From the NCBI GenBank assembly GCA_024696885.1, contig JAILGI010000038.1:1-41953 (forward strand): a stretch of 41,953 nt of DNA, given 5' to 3'. The stretch is from Bacilli bacterium (GTDB lineage: Bacteria > Bacillota_I > Bacilli_A > RFN20 > CAG-826). The notes under the pieces were generated by a model. The model was given only the letters and a program-made list of their open reading frames with translations, was not told the DNA's origin and searched no databases. The position numbers and the translations under genes were made by a program. Every line of letters begins with the position of its first letter. Within the stretch, counting starts at the first letter, position 1. Of the stretch, positions 19,409-27,178 are shown piece after piece.

Positions 19409-19438
19409 TTAACATTTCATTAAATATGTTAATATATT
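19409..19438 (+). promoter_or_regulatory. Promoter for degV-like gene (TTAACA-18-TATATT)
   Basis: TTAACA 19409-19414 and TATATT 19433-19438, 7 nt before ATG 19446. Confidence 0.5.
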
Positions 19439-19445
19439 TTCTAGA

Positions 19446-20297
19446 ATGAAAATAATTATTTCCGCAGAATCAACAATTGATCTCAGCCCAGAATTACTCA
19501 AAAAATACCACATTTCCACAATTCCATTCACTGTGAATTTGGGAGAAAGAATGGGCAAGGATGGCGAAATAACACCAGAAGATATTTTTCAATATGTTGA
19601 TGAAACTGGTGAATTACCAAAAACCAGTGCGATTAATGAATTTGAATATTCGCATTACTTTAAAGATTTATTAAAACAATATGATGCAATAATTCACATT
19701 TCACTTAGTGAAAAAATCTCTTCCGCAATATTAAGTGCGCGCAAAGCCGCTAGTAAATTAGAGAATGTCTACGTCATCGATTCTAGATCTTTATCTACCG
19801 GTATTGCTTTAAGCGCTATATATGCTTCTCAACTAGTGGATAAAGGTTATTCTCCAAAAGAGATTGTAAAGAAAGTGGAAAGTAGAACCCATAAGGTACA
19901 AGCCAGCTTTGTCGTTAACACTTTATCTTATTTATACAAAGGTGGTAGATGTACCGGATTACAAAAATTTGGAGCGATGCTTTTGAGACTTAAACCACAA
20001 ATAGTTTTAAAACATGGTGCGATGGTGCCCGGTAAAAAATATCGTGGTAAAAGCATCAATTGTGTTGATGAATATTGCCGTGATACATTAGGTGAATTTA
20101 ATAACCCAGATAAATCAATCGTCTTTATTACACACACGCATGCAACCGAAGAAATGGTTGAAAATTGCCGAGAATGGCTCAAACATGAAGGATTTGTGAA
20201 TATTTTGGAGACAATTGCTGGTGCCACAATCACAAGCCACTGTGGTCCAAAGACAATCGGAATCCTCTATATCAACGATGGTGGAGTAAAAGACTAG
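19446..20297 (+). CDS. DegV family fatty-acid-binding protein
   Basis: IISAESTIDLSPELLKKYHISTIPFTV; KTSAINEFEY; VIDSRSLSTGIAL; YLYKGGRCTG. Confidence 0.92.
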   Translation: MKIIISAESTIDLSPELLKKYHISTIPFTVNLGERMGKDGEITPEDIFQYVDETGELPKTSAINEFEYSHYFKDLLKQYDAIIHISLSEKISSAILSARKAASKLENVYVIDSRSLSTGIALSAIYASQLVDKGYSPKEIVKKVESRTHKVQASFVVNTLSYLYKGGRCTGLQKFGAMLLRLKPQIVLKHGAMVPGKKYRGKSINCVDEYCRDTLGEFNNPDKSIVFITHTHATEEMVENCREWLKHEGFVNILETIAGATITSHCGPKTIGILYINDGGVKD

Positions 20298-20325
20298 ATG
20301 CGCAAAATTGGCGCATCTTTTTTAT
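20296..20325 (+). terminator. Intrinsic terminator
   Basis: GATGCGC-AAAATTG-GCGCATC followed by TTTTTT. Confidence 0.85.
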
Positions 20326-20421
20326 ATAAATAAAGGATATTTATAACCCACATTTTTAACGAAAAAAAATATGTCCAAAAAAGTCGATTTGGACAGTGTC
20401 TAAAAATGATTAAAAATGTCT

Positions 20422-20454
20422 TTGTATTATTGTTCGTCTATGTTAGATTAGACG
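20422..20454 (+). promoter_or_regulatory. Candidate promoter with overlapping inverted repeat
   Basis: TTGTAT (20422-20427), 16 nt, extended -10 TGT-TAGATT (20441-20449); IR CGTCTA (20435-20440)/TAGACG (20449-20454). Confidence 0.4.
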
Positions 20455-20485
20455 CGTTGAAAAAAGATAGCTGGAGGAAGTATTC

Positions 20486-20614
20486 ATGGATCCAAGAAAC
20501 AAAAACGAAGTTACTGATGCCGAAGAATTACAAATCATTGAAGCATTCGCTGAAGCCGAAGAATATTTAGAATCCGGTATCGTTGACGACTATTATTTTG
20601 ATTCCGAAGACTAA
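20486..20614 (+). CDS. Small acidic protein, 42 aa (absent from the ORF track)
   Basis: SD GGAGGA then ATG; MDPRNKNEVTDAEELQIIEAFAEAEEYLESGIVDDYYFDSED*; intrinsic terminator 28 nt downstream. Confidence 0.75.
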   Translation: MDPRNKNEVTDAEELQIIEAFAEAEEYLESGIVDDYYFDSED

Positions 20615-20640
20615 TCTTAAATTAGTAAGAATAAATGATT

Positions 20641-20672
20641 GAAAAACCTTGGAACAAACCAAGGTTTTTTCT
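20641..20672 (+). terminator. Intrinsic terminator after the small acidic ORF
   Basis: AAAAACCTTGG-AACAAA-CCAAGGTTTTTT. Confidence 0.88.
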
Positions 20673-20751
20673 TACCCAATCTTAAACGATGCAATATACC
20701 GATTTGCCCTTTTGCTTTATTTAGTAAATAAAATTATTATAATTATGTTAT

Positions 20752-22254
20752 ATGCGCGAAGAGAACAAAGCATCTAACTTCAATTTATCACAATTTGGAC
20801 GCGTCCTTGTTTTTGTGGTTCTTGAAGTTTTAGCCTTATTTGCCTCTTCTATTTGGAATTCAATTTACTTATACACAATTGTGAGCATCTTGCTTGTTGT
20901 TCTTGTTATAGCAGTGATGTTCCAACAAGTGAAAAAAGATGGTCTCTCTAATATAGGATTTTTCTTATTCCCCATTCTTGTATATGGTTTTTTATCCGCG
21001 ATAAGTTACCTCTATTTAGATCCTAATTTCGCTTTATCTAATTCCTGGTTCCGTTTTATCGTTCCATTTGGATTAGTGGGCTTTGCTGCTGCGGGATATT
21101 ATATCGCCTCTAATCAGGATTTTAAGATTGGTCATGCCTTATTGGTCATCTATAGTGGTATTGCCTTCTTAACGTTCTTAAACCTTATAGTCACAATGGT
21201 GCAATTTGTGCCTTTTTATACAATTAGATACGCGAATTACTATTTATACTATGATGGTTCGCCATCCCCAGTTCCCGTCTCTGAAATGGCGTATTTCCTC
21301 ACTAATTTCTCATTTGAAGAAGTGTCATTATCTTATTTCACTTTCTATCCGATGATTTTGTTAACCGCCTTCTTACCTTTATCTTTTATTTCTTATAGCA
21401 AACAAAAGAAGACATTCGTAGCCTATCTATCATTTGGCATTTTAGGTTTATTAACCATCATCTTGACAATCAATAAGTTCACTCTCCTTTATTTATTTGT
21501 TATCGCTGTGGTCATAGCCTTAATCAACATCTTCACTAAATTTAATTTAAAAACCAAATGGTTAAAAGTAACCATGAAAATCATCGGCGGATTAGCTATC
21601 GCTGGATTTGTCTTATTATTACTTAACGCTCAAGATAGTGTCTCCACTTTCCGTCTTTCATTCTTAAGAGATTTAACGACTAAGAATGCTTTATTTGATC
21701 GTTTATTTAACTCCAATCGTTTAGTGAGTGGCTATAACGCTATTCTCGATGGAACATTCACTAACGTTAAGATACTTGGTTATCCAATCGCAGGAGCGTA
21801 TCAAAACTTTGGTATGATGACTTGGGTCTTTAACGATTCATCCAATTCCTTCTTCTTTGATTCCTTCTTTGTGTCTGGTTTATTCGGCACTGGATTCCTT
21901 GTCTTTGTCCTTATTATGTGTATCAGACATGTGTTCTTCTATTACATGTATTCAACAGATAAAAAAGAAGATAAAGTATTGGTTATAGGCTTTATTTTAG
22001 TCTCCTTAATCTATTCCTTTATCGCCTTTGATGCGACACCATATGTTTTCTATAACAGTATTGTTCCTTTCTATATGAACAATATCTTCTTTATCATCAT
22101 CTTCTTATTTGGCTATTGCTTATTCAAATCATTGAACTCAAATAGACCAATCGTGGTGAAGAAAGCGATTAAGGAAGAAAAAGAAGGAACACCACTTATT
22201 GTGACTACGACTGAAGAGAAAAAGGAGGAAAAGAAAAATGAAGAAAGTAAATAA
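20752..22254 (+). CDS. Polytopic membrane protein, O-antigen ligase/polymerase-like
   Basis: About 11-12 hydrophobic segments with a large loop (NSNRLVSGYNAILDGTFTNVKILGYPIAG...NDSSNSFFFDSFFVSGLFG); polysaccharide gene context. Confidence 0.65.
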   Translation: MREENKASNFNLSQFGRVLVFVVLEVLALFASSIWNSIYLYTIVSILLVVLVIAVMFQQVKKDGLSNIGFFLFPILVYGFLSAISYLYLDPNFALSNSWFRFIVPFGLVGFAAAGYYIASNQDFKIGHALLVIYSGIAFLTFLNLIVTMVQFVPFYTIRYANYYLYYDGSPSPVPVSEMAYFLTNFSFEEVSLSYFTFYPMILLTAFLPLSFISYSKQKKTFVAYLSFGILGLLTIILTINKFTLLYLFVIAVVIALINIFTKFNLKTKWLKVTMKIIGGLAIAGFVLLLLNAQDSVSTFRLSFLRDLTTKNALFDRLFNSNRLVSGYNAILDGTFTNVKILGYPIAGAYQNFGMMTWVFNDSSNSFFFDSFFVSGLFGTGFLVFVLIMCIRHVFFYYMYSTDKKEDKVLVIGFILVSLIYSFIAFDATPYVFYNSIVPFYMNNIFFIIIFLFGYCLFKSLNSNRPIVVKKAIKEEKEGTPLIVTTTEEKKEEKKNEESK

Positions 22255-23083
22255 AAAGATCCTCCTCTTATTCCCCATCTTTATTCTCACAGGATGTGGT
22301 TATGGTTTAAAAGAAGTCTATCCTGGTAATGTTTATAATTCTGTTGATTATAATCTCAACTTCTATAAGGAATGGAATAAGGATTTAAATTACCATGAAG
22401 TGGAAATGGAAAGCGAGAGTCACGTCCTTGATAAAGACGCTGATAAGGTGTTTTTAAGCCCTAATGACGCTTATTTCCCTGATCATAATGATTATGACTA
22501 CGCCGATGATTTAGATTTTAACGATGACACAAGGAGTTATGGTCAAACATTTGCCCTAAGCAAGAGTGAATCCTCCTTCAAATATGGCTATTTATCTAAA
22601 TTATTTGATGGACAAATGTTCTGCCATGGCCGTTATGAATTGGCCCGTGTGCAAATTGGTGAAAGTGGCTTTGCAGCAAAAACCAGTAAAGAATTAAAGG
22701 AATATTCCTATTTTGCGCTTAATTTCAAAGCATCATTAGATTATAGACGCGATGGTGTTTCTACTGGCATTCCCGCTCATAATTCCTCAATTATTTTGAA
22801 GATTAATTTCTACTGTAAAGTTAATAGTTCCACCTATAAACGTGTAGAATTCACCTACCCAATTGAACACGTGAATACAAACTATAGCGAAGCTACAAAT
22901 ATCTATACATTCTTTGGCTTTGACCTTGAAAAATATGATATTAGTAGATGCGCTGGTTACTCTATCGAATATGAACTAGTCCATGATGAATATATTGAAA
23001 GCCATGGAGCGGAGTACACCCCATCGCTTACGCATTGTTTACTTTTATATGAAATGTTTTTACCAGGTTCTACTTGGCATTAA
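22238..23083 (+). CDS. Lipoprotein, unknown function
   Basis: Signal with lipobox MKKVNKKILLLFPIFILTGCGYG; SD AAAGGAGG inside the upstream gene. Confidence 0.78.
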   Translation: MKKVNKKILLLFPIFILTGCGYGLKEVYPGNVYNSVDYNLNFYKEWNKDLNYHEVEMESESHVLDKDADKVFLSPNDAYFPDHNDYDYADDLDFNDDTRSYGQTFALSKSESSFKYGYLSKLFDGQMFCHGRYELARVQIGESGFAAKTSKELKEYSYFALNFKASLDYRRDGVSTGIPAHNSSIILKINFYCKVNSSTYKRVEFTYPIEHVNTNYSEATNIYTFFGFDLEKYDISRCAGYSIEYELVHDEYIESHGAEYTPSLTHCLLLYEMFLPGSTWH

Positions 23084-23987
23084 CAAATTTTGAAATATCT
23101 AACCATTCGCCCATTTCAAAATCACACTTATCATCATCTAAGATTAATGTGCCTTTCGCTGGGGTAAATGTCATTTCGGAAAAATAAATTTTTCCGTTAA
23201 TGTTATATAGATCCACTCTCACGAATGGGAAAGGTTTAGAAAGAATCTCCGCCATCTCAACCATGTCAGACCAATGGTCTGGCTTTTTTAGTGGATAATC
23301 AGTCTTTTTCCAACCATTAAATTGACTGCCATCAAAGGGAGTCCAATCAATATAGTAGTTGTTATAACGAATATCTACTCCACGTGATGAGACAACATAC
23401 ATCGAACGTGCCTTGCCATTAAAGACGTGAATCTTATATTCAAGTGGTAAAGGTTGTCCTTCTTCCACTAAAAACTTCTCAATAATAATCTGTGGTTTAA
23501 TCTTCGCGTAATGTAACTCCACAGTCTTTTTACCATAGTTAGTTTTTAACCATTTATTAAATTTCTTTCTTAATTCTTCTTTATCGATCTTGCTCTTATC
23601 ACGACAAATATAATTAAAAGCGCAAGCGTGAGAACACTTCATTACGAATTGATCAGGAAGCTTATCAAAATCAATCTCATCAAAGGAGTTGTAAACACCA
23701 TAAATAGGGATTAATTTATCGCAAAACCCCTTTCTTTTTAAGTATTCTCTCACTCCCACTCGACCAGCGCACTGACTGACTAAAGGATCTTTTGGATAGA
23801 CAAATAAGCGTAGATATTGCAGCTTTTCTGTATATCTCACAGGGTTTTTCAAATTGAGTTTATGATGGGTAATGTATTTATATTGTGACTTTACATACCA
23901 TGTTTTATTTATAGCCTTAACCACATTACGGAACGGGGCTACAAAAAAACGTTTCACTTTATTTTCTTTAAGATTCGGATTCGGCAT
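23070..23987 (-). CDS. TupA-like ATP-grasp protein
   Basis: LPDQFVMKCSHACAFNYICRDKSKID...PQIIIEKFLVEEGQPLPLEYKIHVFNGKARSMYVVS...FPFVRVDLYNINGKIYFSEMTFTPAKG. Confidence 0.83.
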   Translation of the reverse strand: MPNPNLKENKVKRFFVAPFRNVVKAINKTWYVKSQYKYITHHKLNLKNPVRYTEKLQYLRLFVYPKDPLVSQCAGRVGVREYLKRKGFCDKLIPIYGVYNSFDEIDFDKLPDQFVMKCSHACAFNYICRDKSKIDKEELRKKFNKWLKTNYGKKTVELHYAKIKPQIIIEKFLVEEGQPLPLEYKIHVFNGKARSMYVVSSRGVDIRYNNYYIDWTPFDGSQFNGWKKTDYPLKKPDHWSDMVEMAEILSKPFPFVRVDLYNINGKIYFSEMTFTPAKGTLILDDDKCDFEMGEWLDISKFVNAK

Positions 23988-25497
23988 TTTTACGTTCTTC
24001 CTTTCTTTTTTTGGAAAAAGAATAAATTAAATCTTCCTTCAAAAGGAATAAGATTACTAAATAGATAATTCCCGCGATAGCGACAATAGCCACTAATTGA
24101 AGAGTGTAGGCTACTCCATCGGAGAGATTCATATTTTTCCATAAAGTCAATAATGGGTTGTAGATAAGTAAGGAAACACCTAATATCACCGCATTAGCAA
24201 TCAATAATTTAAGTGTATTCATATTAAACACTGTTTTTCTTGTCCATTTCCAAGTTAAAGCGAGTAAGAAAATGATAATCAACACATCGGTGGTTACTGT
24301 TCCAATAGCGACTCCTATCGCCGGTCTGTCTTTAAAGAGGAACATACCTAATCCAATTGATGCGCCAGCGTTAACTAAAGCCCCCACACTAATAGCGATG
24401 AGATAATATTTTTCCTTCTTCATTGGTAAAAGAATTTGTCCATAAATAATATCGCCTATGGAATATGTCGCCATCATCGCTGCTAAAATCATTAAAACGT
24501 ATGGAGCGTTATAGTAATCATCACCTTGCTGGAATGTATATGAGCCAGAAATAAGTCCACATATTGGTTTAGCTAAAACACACATTGTAACTATCGCTGG
24601 TAAAACAATAAACAAACAAATATTGATGGAATACTTATTTAAATTGTTGAAGAAACGCTTATCTTCTTTGGAGTAGTAATAAGCCGCTCTTGGAATAAAG
24701 ACGACTGATAAAGCGGTAATAATACCGATAATAATATCAACACCCTTAATACCAACGGAATAAGAAGCAACTTCGGTTTTGTCGCTATTAATGAAACCTA
24801 AAATAAAGGTATCGGTTTGATTATAAATGGATAAGACTAGTGATAAAGTACATAAAACAAGTAATTGTTTACTATATTGTTTTAAGTTATAAGGCATTGT
24901 TTTCTTAAAGGAAACAAATCTTCTTACATAGTAAACGTTAGCAATTGTGGTAATCACAGTGACCATAATCGCGATTAATGCATAAAGTAAAATATCATCA
25001 GGTGTGGTCACGAAAACAATGATTAAAATCGCAGATATGGTTAAGGCAACAATGCTACGCACCGCCATATAGAATTGTTTTTCTAAAGCGATGAATACCC
25101 ATTCAAAAGAGAAGGCACCCACTAAGAAGTTGAGTGAAAGAATGAATATAAGCGAATGTTGTTCTCTTAAAGCGGGTACAGAGAAAACAACCACACATAA
25201 TAAACCAAATGATAAAATGGTGCTGATTAATTGTAAGAGAAAGAAACCTTGTACTTTATTTGATAATTCTTCCTTGTTGTCTCTCACCTTAACGCATTCT
25301 CTAACCGCTAAGTTAGGAATACCAATCTTCGCTAAAATAAGGAAATAGGCAACAAAAGTATTAGCCCAAGTGTATGTTCCAACTGCGGAATCGCCTAAAT
25401 AACGGCAAACCCATGGAAACGTAATAAAAGAAAGCAAAGTCAAGACGACTGTGCGGATAATATTCACAATGACATTAATACGAATATTGTTCTTCAT
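23968..25497 (-). CDS. Polysaccharide flippase (Wzx-like, MOP superfamily)
   Basis: About 14 TM segments; N-terminal NIIRTVVLTLLSFITFPWVCRYLGDSAVGTYTWANTFVAYFLILAKIGIPNLAVRE. Confidence 0.92.
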   Translation of the reverse strand: MKNNIRINVIVNIIRTVVLTLLSFITFPWVCRYLGDSAVGTYTWANTFVAYFLILAKIGIPNLAVRECVKVRDNKEELSNKVQGFFLLQLISTILSFGLLCVVVFSVPALREQHSLIFILSLNFLVGAFSFEWVFIALEKQFYMAVRSIVALTISAILIIVFVTTPDDILLYALIAIMVTVITTIANVYYVRRFVSFKKTMPYNLKQYSKQLLVLCTLSLVLSIYNQTDTFILGFINSDKTEVASYSVGIKGVDIIIGIITALSVVFIPRAAYYYSKEDKRFFNNLNKYSINICLFIVLPAIVTMCVLAKPICGLISGSYTFQQGDDYYNAPYVLMILAAMMATYSIGDIIYGQILLPMKKEKYYLIAISVGALVNAGASIGLGMFLFKDRPAIGVAIGTVTTDVLIIIFLLALTWKWTRKTVFNMNTLKLLIANAVILGVSLLIYNPLLTLWKNMNLSDGVAYTLQLVAIVAIAGIIYLVILFLLKEDLIYSFSKKRKEERKNAESES

Positions 25498-26174
25498 CTC
25501 TTATTTATAATAGCCTCAAAAATATCTAAATCCGTTGGGGTGGTAATTTTAAAATTATATTTATCACCCTCAACGATATATACTTCATTTCCCATTGATT
25601 TAACTAAACCAGCGTCATCAGTGAATGATTCGCCTTGACGTAAGTTGTGGGCTTGGTAGATGAGATTAAATAAGAAACTTTGGGGAGTTTGACTTTGATA
25701 AATCTCATCTCTATTTAATGTATGATCAACAGTTTGATTATTCTTAGAAATAACAAGTGTATCGACAGCTTTACACGCTGTTTCAACTGCACCATATTTT
25801 TGGGTTAAATATATGTTATCCTCAATTATTTTTTGAGAAACTAGTGGTCTAGCAGCGTCATGAATCAAAACGATATCATCGTCTTTAACATTCTTTTCTT
25901 TTAAATACTTAAGTGCTAAGAATGTGGATTCTTGACGAGAATTACCACCGGCAATAACACCCACCATTTTTCTTAATGGATATTCCTTTAAGAAGGAACT
26001 AACCCTATCAACATCATTAGAAGGAACAACGAGAAGAATTTTATGAATTAATGGATGGAAATCAAAAGCCTCAAGTGAATAGACGAATAGTGGTTTTTCA
26101 TTTACCATGATAAATTGCTTTTGTTGGCCCATTCTTGTGCCACTTCCTGCGGCTAAAACGATTGCGATATTCAT
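25494..26174 (-). CDS. IspD/TarI-type cytidylyltransferase; TarI-like (ribitol-5-P) preferred
   Basis: VLAAGSGTRMGQQKQFIMVNEKPLFVYSLEAF; IHDAARPLVS; DEIYQSQTPQSF (TarI-like motif); FKITTPTDLDI; 1 nt from a licD-type gene. Confidence 0.8.
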   Translation of the reverse strand: MNIAIVLAAGSGTRMGQQKQFIMVNEKPLFVYSLEAFDFHPLIHKILLVVPSNDVDRVSSFLKEYPLRKMVGVIAGGNSRQESTFLALKYLKEKNVKDDDIVLIHDAARPLVSQKIIEDNIYLTQKYGAVETACKAVDTLVISKNNQTVDHTLNRDEIYQSQTPQSFLFNLIYQAHNLRQGESFTDDAGLVKSMGNEVYIVEGDKYNFKITTPTDLDIFEAIINKR

Positions 26175-26175
26175 A

Positions 26176-27066
26176 TTATTTCTTCTTTCTCGATAGGGAA
26201 TATTTCACTAAGTGCTTAAATTGTCTTTTTTCTTTTGGGAATGGATCATACCATTTTTCACCATCCCATTTTTTCATACCTTCTTCGCCATATCTCGTGC
26301 GACAGAATTCTTCAATGTTATTGAAGGAATATATCTTATGACCTTCAAAATCATATTCTTTAAACGGATAGATAATATCTTTTGGATAAACATCGGTGTG
26401 CGATGATAAGCCCCAATCCTGGAAAGGAATAATTGGGGTTTGTGAAACAAATTTGGAATCCTTATATTTCTCTGCGATTTTTCTTTCGTACTTTTTCAAA
26501 GATTTCTTAATAAGATGAGGATGAATTCTTAATAAAGAATCGAAGAATGTATATAAAGGCATTCTATTTTTCGCGTATTTTAAAATCTTTTTTCTTTCTT
26601 TTGGGTCCTCAGGTGTACCCACTAAAGCGATCACGTCAAGGAAGAAACCATCGCTGTTATGGCATCTATTAGGAAGAGTGTAAGAATTCTTTTCAAGCAA
26701 ATATGATTCTTTATAACGAATCTTAATAGTGGGGATTAATACGTTGTATCTCTTGTCTGTTTCATAGCTATCGAATGTGAACTCATCACTCAAATCTTTC
26801 TTTAAAGCCTCGATCAATCTAGGAAGATCAAAATAATCGATAGCAGCGTCAATATCATCATCCCAAGGAATGAAACCAGCGTAATTGTACGCGCCTAAAG
26901 CACTACCATATGCGATAGCGTAAGGAATGTTGTTCTTACGACAAACACGGTCTAATTCCAACAAAATCTTTAATAACAATTGGTGTAAGTCCTCAGTAGT
27001 GTGTTCCACTCCATCGAGATCTTTACCAATTGGATATGCTTCTTTTTCTAAAATGTAGTCAGACAT
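26176..27066 (-). CDS. LicD family phosphotransferase (second copy)
   Basis: IPYAIAYGSALGAYNYAGFIPWDDDIDAAIDYFDLPRL; start placed at MSDYILEKEAYP (27066). Confidence 0.9.
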   Translation of the reverse strand: MSDYILEKEAYPIGKDLDGVEHTTEDLHQLLLKILLELDRVCRKNNIPYAIAYGSALGAYNYAGFIPWDDDIDAAIDYFDLPRLIEALKKDLSDEFTFDSYETDKRYNVLIPTIKIRYKESYLLEKNSYTLPNRCHNSDGFFLDVIALVGTPEDPKERKKILKYAKNRMPLYTFFDSLLRIHPHLIKKSLKKYERKIAEKYKDSKFVSQTPIIPFQDWGLSSHTDVYPKDIIYPFKEYDFEGHKIYSFNNIEEFCRTRYGEEGMKKWDGEKWYDPFPKEKRQFKHLVKYSLSRKKK

Positions 27067-27178
27067 AGATATCAATATTAAAGCACAATCACGCAATAAT
27101 ATCTATCAATCGTAGATTATTTTCTATTAGCGAACGATTTATATCGCATGTGATGTTGATTCATCTTATACTAAAATC

